Positions 1-6,109 of a stretch of DNA of 14,449 nucleotides are shown here, piece after piece. The position numbers and the translations under genes are program-made. The stretch covers positions 1-14,449 of the forward strand of contig NZ_UQYC01000051.1 of assembly GCF_900545205.1 (NCBI RefSeq), in the 5' to 3' direction. This stretch comes from an uncultured Veillonella sp. Its GTDB lineage: Bacteria; Bacillota; Negativicutes; Veillonellales; Veillonellaceae. The notes beneath the pieces were generated by a model that made no database searches, was not told where the DNA came from, and was given only the letters and a program-made list of their open reading frames with translations. Positions within the stretch are counted from its first letter, which is position 1. Each line of letters begins with the position of its first letter.

Positions 1-23
1 AAGAACCTCCAGTTTATCTCAAT

Positions 24-52
24 TTGACGATATAAATCTTTACCCCTATAAT
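24..52 (+). promoter_or_regulatory. Promoter of antitoxin RNA copy 1
   Basis: The -35 TTGACG (24-29) and -10 TATAAT (47-52) are separated by exactly 17 bases, a near-consensus sigma-A-type promoter pointing right. The same TTGACG-17-TATAAT arrangement recurs in front of the other two antitoxin RNAs (5556-5584 and 7661-7689). The expected start of transcription is near 59. Confidence 0.85.
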
Positions 53-58
53 ATAGGT

Positions 59-165
59 AGATAGTCAGACGAGTCGTACCGTCAGGCTCATCTCTGAAAA
101 CAAAAAAGCTTGAGAAATGGCCTTTCAGTTATCGAATCATCTAAGATAACGAAGGGCTATTTTAT
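59..165 (+). ncRNA. Orphan type I antitoxin RNA, copy 1
   Basis: This is a predicted small untranslated RNA of about 105 nt. Its 5' part carries the word GATAGTCAGACGAGT, shared with copies 2 and 3. Its 3' part is a terminator hairpin with arms at 117-133 and 145-160 (about 16 pairs, one bulge), followed by a T-rich stretch. In the two intact loci the RNA at this position overlaps the 3' end of a toxin mRNA, the arrangement known for txpA/ratA-type systems. Here no toxin reading frame faces it. The start and end are inferred from the promoter and hairpin; no open frame of note lies inside. It may still act in trans on the related toxin mRNAs, since the hairpin region is partly conserved, but that is speculation. 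Confidence 0.75.
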
Positions 166-225
166 TTCCCCAACCTCGTATAACTATCCTAATCCTATTA
201 TATGATGCATTAATATACGATACAA
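161..225 (-). pseudogene. Remnant of a toxin gene: promoter kept, reading frame deleted
   Basis: On the minus strand this stretch keeps a toxin promoter: -35 TTGTAT (225-220), 17-base spacer, -10 TATAAT (202-197). It also keeps the start of the conserved leader (CGAGGTTGG). Leftward, the sequence then jumps directly into the antitoxin terminator hairpin. Aligned by eye to copy 3, about 120 bases are missing between the hairpin and the AACCTCG leader word. The missing part contains the whole 33-codon toxin frame and its ribosome site. Transcription from the remaining promoter would give a short noncoding RNA antisense to the antitoxin tail. This reads as a clean internal deletion rather than gradual decay. 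Confidence 0.75.
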
Positions 226-262
226 CAATCATTATATTATATAAATATACGAATAAACTAAT

Positions 263-302
263 AAAAGCCGAGCTAATTCTAAGGAATAAAAGCTCGGCTT
301 TT
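263..302 (-). terminator. Bidirectional terminator after the 133-aa membrane protein gene
   Basis: A 12-bp perfect inverted repeat (AAAAGCCGAGCT at 263-274 and its complement at 291-302) has A and T tails, so it can stop transcription in both directions. It lies 25 bases beyond the stop codon of the minus-strand gene and separates that operon from the toxin-antitoxin remnant. Confidence 0.85.
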
Positions 303-327
303 AGTTTATTTAACGTTTGAAAGAATA

Positions 328-729
328 CTAAAGGTTTACCAATGGAATACTTAAAATAATGGAAGCTGTAATTAAGATATACACTACAAAATATAGCTTT
401 AACAAAAGCAATAAACTACCAAATAGGACTTTATAGATAGGTGCATCTTCTTTCTTAGATCGTATCCATTCTTTAGTCTTATAATATATTTTGGGCTTGT
501 TAAAAGCTGGCGGTAATCGCTTACACCATAAAACGAGCCACAGAATACAGCATATATTACCAAAGAGAAAGAATAGAAATAGACCAAAATGCTCCAATGA
601 ATATACTTTCAATACATAGATATTATAGAGTAGCTGAGCAAATGTCTCTACAAAGTTAATCCATAAATAGACAAGATAAGCCTTAAGCAAAAGCACTAAT
701 ATAGTTTTGATATATTTGAGTTTACTCAT
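328..729 (-). CDS. Small integral membrane protein, 133 aa, unknown function
   Basis: I do not recognise the family. The protein is very rich in Leu, Ile, Tyr and Phe. It shows hydrophobic stretches at about residues 8-29, 46-69 and 100-130, the last perhaps two helices, separated by a basic loop (about 70-100, many Lys/Arg), so it should sit in the inner membrane. I chose the ATG at 729 (protein begins MSKLKYIK) because AGGAGAG lies 6 bases upstream. An in-frame start further upstream would lack a ribosome site. The start lies 45 bases after the stop of the 418-aa secreted-protein gene with no terminator between, so the two are probably co-transcribed; a role linked to that secreted protein is plausible but unproven. 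There is no signal peptide and no catalytic motif that I can see. Confidence 0.8.
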   Translation of the reverse strand: MSKLKYIKTILVLLLKAYLVYLWINFVETFAQLLYNIYVLKVYSLEHFGLFLFFLFGNICCILWLVLWCKRLPPAFNKPKIYYKTKEWIRSKKEDAPIYKVLFGSLLLLLKLYFVVYILITASIILSIPLVNL

Positions 730-774
730 TGGCACTCTCCTAGCTAATATCATGAAACTTAAAAACAAAATTTC

Positions 775-2031
775 TTATTGAGTTAATATTTTAATCCATT
801 CCATATACCACGGATTAAAGATTGGATCCGCATCAAGCTTCTTTTTATGGCTATTACTTATACGCCATTGAGGTGCCTTTCGTAAACTTTCAACATTATC
901 AAAATCTACATACTCAACCATATCGCGCAATTGTTTATGCTTATACGAAGATTTGCTTTCATCATAATCAATGCGATAACTATAATAATATTCAGAATCC
1001 TTTGTAAAATGGCGTAAATAGGATTCCCCATTAGATTTATAGCGATCAACTAGAAATCCTGGAAGACCATTATTCCAAACTGTTGCATACTGTGTAGGCG
1101 CCTCAAGGTCACCATATTTATTCAAAAATGCAAAAATTTGTTTTTTTGCCAAACTTTTATCAACAACATTAGGGTCTATTTGAAAGCGTAACACACGGAT
1201 CTTAATTCCTGAGGCTTCATAAGTACGAACCTCATATTTATTATCTTCCAATGCTTCGCTCACAAGCTTAGCCTTTTTAGGAATACGATAGCTAAAATTG
1301 TCCCAATGCTTAACATGGCTATAATTATCTAACCCAGATAAGGGCTCAATAGATGGAATAATATAATTACTCATTACCACTTCAGCAAATTTATCTTGGT
1401 ATGGATCATTCACATCCCCGCCACCAAGATACGTAATACCATAGGTAGTGTTCGTGTTCTTAGGCGTAAACTCTGTATACATTACATGTGTCTTGGCTTT
1501 AAGGATTTTCCAAGATGCATTTTCTAAGCCTGGATATGTATAGATACCTTCATTGTGCATACGTTTACTAAATTCTTTACCATGTGGTGGCCCCACCATC
1601 AAAATACTTGTAAAACCACGAACCACAAATAAAGGACCATCACTTGATTTAGATTCAACCGTGTCTCCACGCAAGCTAATATTTGGTACAGATAAACGGA
1701 TATTATTCTTTCCTTCATGAAGTAAGATAACAGTAGATTGTGAGAATTCTGCTAGCTTATAAGGCTTAACAATATCTGGTTTTTCCTTAAAAATCTTATA
1801 GTTATCTGCTTTCGGCTCCTCCTCCAAGCTCTGTACTTCCACTCTAAAGGCTTCAGCTTCTTTTTGGGCATTTTCATTAATATGGGAATAATTTTCGTAA
1901 GCATTGGCAGGGATACTCCCATCCGCACCTGGAACGGGTGGTTGCCACTTTGGCACTTCAATCTGTACAGCGTTGACATTCATGGTGAAAGCAGTCGCTA
2001 ATGCCATCATGATTATACTTTTACGTAACAT
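775..2031 (-). CDS. Secreted protein, 418 aa, paralogue of the 406-aa protein at 8054-9274
   Basis: A signal peptide covers residues 1-21 (n-region MLRK, hydrophobic core, cleavage after VNA), so the protein is exported. The mature part has no recognised catalytic motif. It aligns by eye along its length with the other large secreted protein in this window. Shared blocks in order are QPPVPGAD-SIP-NAY-NY just after the signal peptide, STVILLHEG, YPGL, VIPSI-PL--LDN, WDN--YR-PK, VWNNG-P--L-D-Y, and EY-DF-N---LR-A near the end. The ribosome site GAGAGGG sits just before the ATG. Expression should come from the palindromic promoter at 2072-2119, and the membrane protein gene at 328-729 follows in the same operon. 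The family looks lineage-specific; an envelope or host-facing role is only a guess. Confidence 0.9.
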   Translation of the reverse strand: MLRKSIIMMALATAFTMNVNAVQIEVPKWQPPVPGADGSIPANAYENYSHINENAQKEAEAFRVEVQSLEEEPKADNYKIFKEKPDIVKPYKLAEFSQSTVILLHEGKNNIRLSVPNISLRGDTVESKSSDGPLFVVRGFTSILMVGPPHGKEFSKRMHNEGIYTYPGLENASWKILKAKTHVMYTEFTPKNTNTTYGITYLGGGDVNDPYQDKFAEVVMSNYIIPSIEPLSGLDNYSHVKHWDNFSYRIPKKAKLVSEALEDNKYEVRTYEASGIKIRVLRFQIDPNVVDKSLAKKQIFAFLNKYGDLEAPTQYATVWNNGLPGFLVDRYKSNGESYLRHFTKDSEYYYSYRIDYDESKSSYKHKQLRDMVEYVDFDNVESLRKAPQWRISNSHKKKLDADPIFNPWYMEWIKILTQ

Positions 2032-2071
2032 AAGCCCTCTCTTTTTCTTCTCTCACATTACAACAAAATAA

Positions 2072-2119
2072 GCACAACCTTATTAGCATAAGTATACTAT
2101 GCAAACAAGACTGTGCCTA
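2072..2119 (-). promoter_or_regulatory. Palindrome-embedded promoter, copy 1 (418-aa secreted protein)
   Basis: A 45-bp imperfect palindrome (2072-2116, centre 2094) has outer arms GCACA/TGTGC, inner arms GCATA/TATGC and core AGTATAC; about 15 of 19 arm positions are complementary. On the minus strand it holds a promoter: -35 TAGGCA (2119-2114), 17-base spacer, -10 TATACT (2096-2091), giving a start near 2084 and a leader of about 50 nt. The same promoter and dyad recur at 5439-5486 and 9300-9348, each upstream of a secreted-protein gene. The dyad spans the promoter, as a repressor operator would. In a read-through transcript it would form a hairpin followed by a U-rich run. Confidence 0.75.
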
Positions 2120-2268
2120 TAATTAATAATTTTATAGTTAAGGATATTATCCGACTTAAATTTATGAATTTATTATGAAATATTGTTTTATTATTTAGAG
2201 CTTTTTTGTTTTTATATGCCATAATAAAAACAAATGTAAAACTGGCGTATATAATAGGGAGGTTCGCC

Positions 2269-2733
2269 ATGAAAAAATTATTGCTTTTAATGACATTGAT
2301 TTTCTCTATTTTCTTAAGTAATTCGGCTATTGCAGGTGGAATCTATGCTGATCATTTAAATGGTGATCCCAACTTCATCTTAGTCGATGGTCATATGAGC
2401 TCCGCATGGTATATTGATCGTAGTTCATTAGTAGTCCAAAAATATGCTCCACCACAATATATAATTGCAGTAAATGTTATTACTGTAAATAATTACGAAC
2501 GTGGCAACCGTTCCATATCTAAAGTAACTACAATGCGCTTCCTATATAATTGGAACACAAAAGATATGTTTATAGATAAAGACCTAAATAATAATTGGAG
2601 ACACTTACGTCCAAATGGCCCTTGGTCAGATACTGGCATCGTAAGGCCAGCGGGAGAAATGGCATTTTATCTTGCCTATAACTTAAAATTCCATGGAAAC
2701 TTTGCATCAAATTTCTATAAAAGTGCATATTAA
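2269..2733 (+). CDS. Small secreted protein with YAPPQY motif, 154 aa
   Basis: The start codon is chosen for the GGGAGG ribosome site just upstream and for the typical signal peptide that follows (MKKLLLLMTL, hydrophobic core, cleavage near AIA/GG). The mature protein of about 130 residues is probably periplasmic or surface-exposed. The segment WYIDRSSL----YAPPQY, followed by a hydrophobic strand, resembles YIYLNTYS----YAPPQY in the 190-aa protein at 4822-5394. The two also share a preceding F-LV segment and a following aromatic Y-x-W/Y-x-T/D segment, so they are probably distant relatives of one small domain. I do not know the function. Apart from the symporter this is the only plus-strand gene. 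It diverges from the 418-aa gene with about 150 bases between the palindromic promoter and its start, and I found no convincing promoter for it. Confidence 0.85.
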   Translation: MKKLLLLMTLIFSIFLSNSAIAGGIYADHLNGDPNFILVDGHMSSAWYIDRSSLVVQKYAPPQYIIAVNVITVNNYERGNRSISKVTTMRFLYNWNTKDMFIDKDLNNNWRHLRPNGPWSDTGIVRPAGEMAFYLAYNLKFHGNFASNFYKSAY

Positions 2734-2741
2734 CTAAACAT

Positions 2742-2779
2742 AAAAGACACCATTATATTCATAATAATGGTGTCTTTTT
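2742..2779. terminator. Bidirectional terminator between convergent genes
   Basis: A 15-bp perfect stem (2742-2756 with 2764-2778) with A and T tails and a 7-base loop lies between two converging genes. The stem word AGACACCA/TGGTGTCT is also used by the terminator at 12951-12984, and a close variant by the one at 3509-3543. Confidence 0.9.
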
Positions 2780-2804
2780 ACTATATATAGCTAAATATTC
2801 TAGT

Positions 2805-3398
2805 CTATTTAATATCATGTTTTGTTTTTATATAATTTAAAGCCACCAATCTTGCTCTATATTCAGTAGACTTATAATTAATATAAGAAGTGAGAAGCGT
2901 AAAAATTATTATAAACAAACACCCTAAAGCAGAAATATTCCATAAATCAAAACAAAAAACTAGACCTGCATAGACTAGCACACATATAAAATACGGCCTA
3001 AACCACCATTTCTTATCTGATTTAGCATTAAAAGCTAACTTAATAGATAAAATAATAAGCAGAACTGCTGAACTAACAGCTAAATATAACATTATTCTAT
3101 TATAATTTAAGTCATTAATAACACCAGATTGCATTACATTAATAACTAATGCAGTCAATGCACTTGCAATAAAAAGAAAGTCCATCTTTTTATATACTTC
3201 CATCCTAGCACGAATTTCTGATAATTCCATATCAAACTTATACCCTCCATAACCTAAAGATTCATATAATTTAATATACTCTTCAACTAAACTTAATCTC
3301 CATTCTCCGTCTAGACAAATAGGTTTATTAGAAAAGTTCTCTTCCGACTTATTTCTAACCCAACACCAAAATCTATTTTTCCAAAATTTCCTCTGCAT
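2805..3398 (-). CDS. Four-helix membrane protein, 197 aa, unknown function
   Basis: Not recognised. The ATG at 3398 is preferred because AGGAAGGGA lies just upstream; an upstream TTG in frame overlaps that ribosome site. Residues 1-70 are soluble and charged (W-rich MQRKFWKNRFWCW start, then an acidic helix around 36-70). Four hydrophobic segments follow in two pairs (about 73-89, 101-123, 134-151, 156-173), with a basic loop (KSDKKWW) between the pairs and a basic tail of about 24 residues. The arrangement of a cytoplasmic N-terminal helix plus paired helices loosely recalls 2TM effector proteins of the SLATT type, but I see no diagnostic motif and do not assign it. It appears to be transcribed alone, ending at the convergent terminator at 2742-2779. 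Confidence 0.8.
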   Translation of the reverse strand: MQRKFWKNRFWCWVRNKSEENFSNKPICLDGEWRLSLVEEYIKLYESLGYGGYKFDMELSEIRARMEVYKKMDFLFIASALTALVINVMQSGVINDLNYNRIMLYLAVSSAVLLIILSIKLAFNAKSDKKWWFRPYFICVLVYAGLVFCFDLWNISALGCLFIIIFTLLTSYINYKSTEYRARLVALNYIKTKHDIK

Positions 3399-3508
3399 CG
3401 TATATCCCTTCCTCAAATTTTTATCTAATCACCTAAATATATAACTATTAAATATTTACTGTATATAACTAAAGTGAATTAATTTAATAATATATACGAG
3501 TCTAAAAG

Positions 3509-3543
3509 AAAACACCAATATTCATTGAGAATACTGGTGTTTT
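3509..3543 (-). terminator. Terminator after the 211-aa membrane-anchored protein gene
   Basis: The arms 3509-3523 and 3529-3543 pair at 14 of 15 positions with a 5-base loop and A/T tails. It lies 9 bases beyond the stop codon of the minus-strand gene and closes the three-gene operon that starts at 5394. Confidence 0.85.
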
Positions 3544-3552
3544 ACTCTATAA

Positions 3553-4188
3553 TCAATGCACTATTTCAAGATTTCCATGATTAAAGCTTCCCTCTAACTG
3601 TTGTATCGTAGATTGATATTGATCTTTCATAGATTGCAAATATTTTATTCTTAAAGTATTTATAGAGCCGTTTCCAACAAATCCTTTTATATAATAAATA
3701 AATGTACCATCTGTATATGTTACAACATACCAATCATCGCTAACCATATGAAACCCTGGAATACCAGATTCATAAGCATTCGATAAAGCACGATTATACT
3801 CATTATATACTGTTTTATTTACTACATTATTAGAACCAAATATGCGCATTTCTATAGTCCCATCTTGTGGGGATATAACTAAACCATCACTATTAGCTGG
3901 AGGTGTCCCTTTAACCCAATTAATTGGATACCGCACAGAAAACCCATATCTTCCATTTTTATAAAATGCTAAATCACCGTCTTTTTTATCTGGTAAATTA
4001 GAAGTTACATTTTCGTCTCGACTTATTTCATTTGTAGATACTTGAGTAGTACTAGTAACTTCTTTAGTGCTCTGCCCATTATCTTTGATCTGCTGTATTA
4101 AGAATACTCCCCCAACACCAATTACAATACCTATTATTATACAAATGGTGGTTACAATAATATGCTTCTTTTTAATTTCGATAATCAT
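3553..4188 (-). CDS. Membrane-anchored extracytoplasmic protein, 211 aa
   Basis: The N-terminus is a basic stretch (MIIEIKKKH) followed by one long hydrophobic helix (about residues 9-33, with GIVIGVGG). There is no clear cleavage site, so it is probably an uncleaved anchor. A Ser/Thr/Asn-rich linker covers about 35-70. A compact domain (about 75-200) opens with FYKNGRYGFSVRYPINW. The pattern of aromatic, RYGF and YP-NW at the start of a secreted domain is common in PsbP-like/lipoprotein-type domains of Firmicutes, a family-level resemblance only. GGGGA lies about 8 bases upstream of the ATG. The gene begins 55 bases after the 189-aa secreted-protein gene with no terminator between and is probably the last gene of that operon. 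Confidence 0.85.
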   Translation of the reverse strand: MIIEIKKKHIIVTTICIIIGIVIGVGGVFLIQQIKDNGQSTKEVTSTTQVSTNEISRDENVTSNLPDKKDGDLAFYKNGRYGFSVRYPINWVKGTPPANSDGLVISPQDGTIEMRIFGSNNVVNKTVYNEYNRALSNAYESGIPGFHMVSDDWYVVTYTDGTFIYYIKGFVGNGSINTLRIKYLQSMKDQYQSTIQQLEGSFNHGNLEIVH

Positions 4189-4243
4189 ATAGAATTCCCC
4201 ACAAAGAAATATATTGATTTATTGCAATTTAATTAATCTTACC

Positions 4244-4813
4244 TTATGGCTCATCATCATAGGGAATGCCATATGCTTTTTTATACATCAAATTAGGCAA
4301 TTTATATTTTTCGTCACCAAATTCAGCAGGTAGAATCATAGCTTTTAGGTTTTCTGCATACACACGTTGTTGGCGAATTTGTCCATTATTGTAATAGGTA
4401 CCGCCATCATTAACGGTTCCAGTGATACCTGAGTTTTCTTGTTTTGCACGCCAAATAGAGATATATGGCGTCTTATCACCTTGTTTTAAACTGTTATCAT
4501 GAGCATTAATCAAATGGCGCAAAGAACGATCCATTTGGTAATCGTATTGTACTGAAAGTCCTTGAATCATATTAGCAGCAGGCATGGAAACATAAATGCT
4601 GGCTTCAATACGACGATGACCATTCGGTGCCGTTACAGACTTAACAGATGAAAGGTCCAAATATTTTCCATCCCCTCGTCCAGAGTCAGCACTCGAATCG
4701 ATGTGCTCAAATCGCTCTGAGTTTAATAACTCAGCTTGTGATACGGCTTGACCTTTCATAGGCAATACGAGGCAGGCTAATAACCATAGTGAAAGTAAAT
4801 ATATGCGTTTCAT
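4244..4813 (-). CDS. Small secreted protein, 189 aa, diverged relative of its upstream neighbour
   Basis: A signal peptide covers about residues 1-24 (MKRIYLL, hydrophobic core, likely cleavage after GQA). The mature part has the outline F-x-x-I / YLDLSSV / IYV / YDYQMDRSLRHLI, which matches in order the F-x-L-V / YLNTYSI / YYVV / VDYDTNYSLATLI outline of the protein encoded just upstream, so the pair probably arose by duplication. The ATG at 4813 has GAGGTGG upstream. A GTG at 4825 would overlap the upstream stop and is the alternative start. Only 8 bases separate the two genes, so translation is probably coupled. The YAPPQY motif is lost here (TAPNGHRR in its place). I do not know the function. 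Confidence 0.85.
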   Translation of the reverse strand: MKRIYLLSLWLLACLVLPMKGQAVSQAELLNSERFEHIDSSADSGRGDGKYLDLSSVKSVTAPNGHRRIEASIYVSMPAANMIQGLSVQYDYQMDRSLRHLINAHDNSLKQGDKTPYISIWRAKQENSGITGTVNDGGTYYNNGQIRQQRVYAENLKAMILPAEFGDEKYKLPNLMYKKAYGIPYDDEP

Positions 4814-4821
4814 CGTCCACC

Positions 4822-5394
4822 TCACTGCACCACAATATCGTCAAAATGCTGCTGATACACGGACATAAACATAGCATCCGCTATATCATACATAATAGTG
4901 TTATTACGATTAAGTGGGAACTTACGCGTATCATTCACATAATGCATTGGCTTCGTCGCCCCATCAAAGGTATACTTCGCCACATCTACCTCTGTCATAG
5001 CCAAACCAGACTTACTTTCACTAGCCTCAATCAAAGCCATCATAGACGGACTCGGATTCATTATACGAGACGAATGAATAAGGGTCGCTAACGAATAGTT
5101 AGTATCATAATCCACAGTGAGCTGTCGCTCGTCAATGGTAGATTGATAAGACGTATCCATCACAACATAGTAGGTCCCGCGCAAAGAATACTGTGGCGGT
5201 GCATAGCGAAGGGCCTCAATAGAATACGTGTTCAAATAGATATACAAGCCACCACTCTCCATAGAACCATTCATAGATCGAGTATGAACCAACTTAAACT
5301 GTGGTGACGTCTTCAACTCTTGATATGTAATTGCCTCTGTAGGCATGGTGAAAGCTAGCAACACAAGGGCTAGCATCAAAATACGTTGAATCAT
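4822..5394 (-). CDS. Small secreted protein with YAPPQY motif, 190 aa
   Basis: A signal peptide covers residues 1-21 and ends LLAFTMPTEA, almost the same ending as in the 406-aa (LAFTMPVDA) and 418-aa (AFTMNVNA) proteins. The mature protein is unrelated to those two. It carries YIYLNTYSI----YAPPQYS and resembles the 154-aa protein at 2269-2733. The start at 5394 is set by GAGAGAGG upstream; an in-frame ATG further up at 5442 lies within the untranslated leader. This is the first gene of an apparent operon (5394 to 3553) driven by the palindromic promoter at 5439-5486. Toxin-antitoxin copy 2 begins just beyond that promoter. Probably periplasmic or surface-located; the function is unknown. Confidence 0.88.
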   Translation of the reverse strand: MIQRILMLALVLLAFTMPTEAITYQELKTSPQFKLVHTRSMNGSMESGGLYIYLNTYSIEALRYAPPQYSLRGTYYVVMDTSYQSTIDERQLTVDYDTNYSLATLIHSSRIMNPSPSMMALIEASESKSGLAMTEVDVAKYTFDGATKPMHYVNDTRKFPLNRNNTIMYDIADAMFMSVYQQHFDDIVVQ

Positions 5395-5438
5395 AAAAAC
5401 CTCTCTCAAAAAATGAATCTTATCTCTCAATAAAATAA

Positions 5439-5486
5439 GCACAACCTTATTAGCATAAGTATACTATGCAAACAAGCCTGTGCCTA
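5439..5486 (-). promoter_or_regulatory. Palindrome-embedded promoter, copy 2 (190-aa secreted protein operon)
   Basis: A second 45-bp palindrome (5439-5483) has the same outer arms GCACA/TGTGC, inner arms GCATA/TATGC and core AGTATAC. On the minus strand the promoter is -35 TAGGCA (5486-5481), 17 bases, -10 TATACT (5463-5458), about 64 bases before the start codon. Similarity to copy 1 runs on for some 25 bases beyond the palindrome (a TATRATTAATAA region), showing that the whole control region was duplicated. Confidence 0.75.
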
Positions 5487-5555
5487 TGATTAATAAATTT
5501 ATAATTTAGTATATAGAATGTACTTTTAATTGATATTTATAAGGTTTATCACCAT

Positions 5556-5584
5556 TTGACGATATATATCTTTATCCCTATAAT
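5556..5584 (+). promoter_or_regulatory. Promoter of antitoxin RNA copy 2
   Basis: TTGACG (5556-5561), 17-base spacer, TATAAT (5579-5584); the predicted start is near 5591. It has the same sequence and spacing as copies 1 and 3. Confidence 0.85.
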
Positions 5585-5590
5585 ATAAGT

Positions 5591-5701
5591 AGATAGTCAG
5601 ACGAGTCGAAACGTCAGGCGCATCTCGAAAATCAAAATACTTAGGAAATGGCCTTTCTGTTTACTTAGCTACCATGCGGTAACGGAGGGCTATTTGCTTT
5701 T
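5591..5701 (+). ncRNA. Type I antitoxin RNA, copy 2 (RatA-like arrangement)
   Basis: This predicted RNA of about 110 nt starts 7 bases after its -10 box. It carries the conserved GATAGTCAGACGAGT word and a small GACG/CGTC hairpin near its 5' end. It ends in a long terminator hairpin with arms at about 5648-5664 and 5679-5693, then a T-rich run. The last part of the hairpin overlaps the stop codon of the oppositely oriented toxin gene (5690). The antitoxin and toxin transcripts therefore share a complementary 3' region, as in B. subtilis txpA/ratA, where pairing triggers mRNA decay. The pairing mechanism is inferred from that precedent. Confidence 0.78.
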
Positions 5702-5791
5702 TGTAAGGCAAATAAGGGCTACTAAGGCTCCAAAAGCAATGACAATAGCCAGTACTTGTAAGAGGAGCATGATTATTTCATAATCACTCAT
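5690..5791 (-). CDS. Holin-like type I toxin peptide, 33 aa, copy 2
   Basis: The 33-codon frame begins MSDYEIIMLLLQVLAI, continues through a single hydrophobic helix with the IAFGALVALICL motif, and ends in a short basic tail (TKSK). This matches the form of the putative holin-like toxin family (MSxYExxMLM...FxxLIxALI...K), small peptides that insert in the membrane. GGGAGGG lies about 9 bases upstream of the ATG. The gene has its own promoter (5853-5881) and its stop codon falls inside the antitoxin terminator stem. The leader contains a GAGG/CCTC hairpin before the ribosome site, conserved in copy 3, which may limit translation. About 20 of 33 residues match copy 3. Confidence 0.85.
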   Translation of the reverse strand: MSDYEIIMLLLQVLAIVIAFGALVALICLTKSK

Positions 5792-5852
5792 AGACTTATC
5801 CCTCCCTTCAAAAACGAAGAGAGGCTCAACCTCGTCTAACTATCCTAAGTCT

Positions 5853-5881
5853 ATTATAGAACGAACTAATATACGATACAA
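5853..5881 (-). promoter_or_regulatory. Toxin promoter, copy 2
   Basis: On the minus strand: -35 TTGTAT (5881-5876), 17 bases, -10 TATAAT (5858-5853). The predicted start is near 5846, about 55 bases before the toxin ATG. The same element occurs in copy 1 (225-197) and copy 3 (7984-7956). Confidence 0.85.
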
Positions 5882-5919
5882 TAAGGAACGAATAATAGAG
5901 ATATACAGATAAATGCATA

Positions 5920-5948
5920 AAAAAAAGCCCGTCATGACGGGCTTTTTT
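5920..5948. terminator. Strong bidirectional terminator with no obvious client gene
   Basis: A 28-bp perfect inverted repeat (AAAAAAGCCCGTCA then its complement) has long A and T tails. No gene ends here: a toxin promoter lies to the left and the symporter promoter to the right. In copies 1 and 3 the terminator at this position closes an incoming minus-strand operon, so this one is probably left from a lost or moved neighbour. Confidence 0.85.
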
Positions 5949-5995
5949 TAGTTCCTAATATATATACATTCTCCAACTCCCCAAGAAACTCCTCT

Positions 5996-6024
5996 TTGTA
6001 ATTTCCCCAGTTTTTAAGGATAAT
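5996..6024 (+). promoter_or_regulatory. Probable promoter of the symporter gene
   Basis: TTGTAA (5996-6001), 17 bases, GATAAT (6019-6024). The predicted start near 6031 gives a leader of about 80 nt. Both boxes are one or two bases off consensus. Confidence 0.55.
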
Positions 6025-6109
6025 AGAGTTATACTTGCATACGCACCACAAGTAGGTAAGGGTGATTTAGTATATGTCTCTAACTAGTTTGTAGTTTAGG
6101 AGGTGGCAT

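Noticed and set aside
2250..2255. TATAAT just upstream of the 154-aa gene
   Set aside because: A start from it would fall within the ribosome site, about 7 bases before the ATG, and there is no -35 match 17 bases upstream.
2805..3398. Assignment of the four-helix membrane protein as a SLATT or similar defence effector
   Set aside because: Only the general layout is similar; there is no partner nucleotide cyclase or sensor gene beside it and no diagnostic motif.
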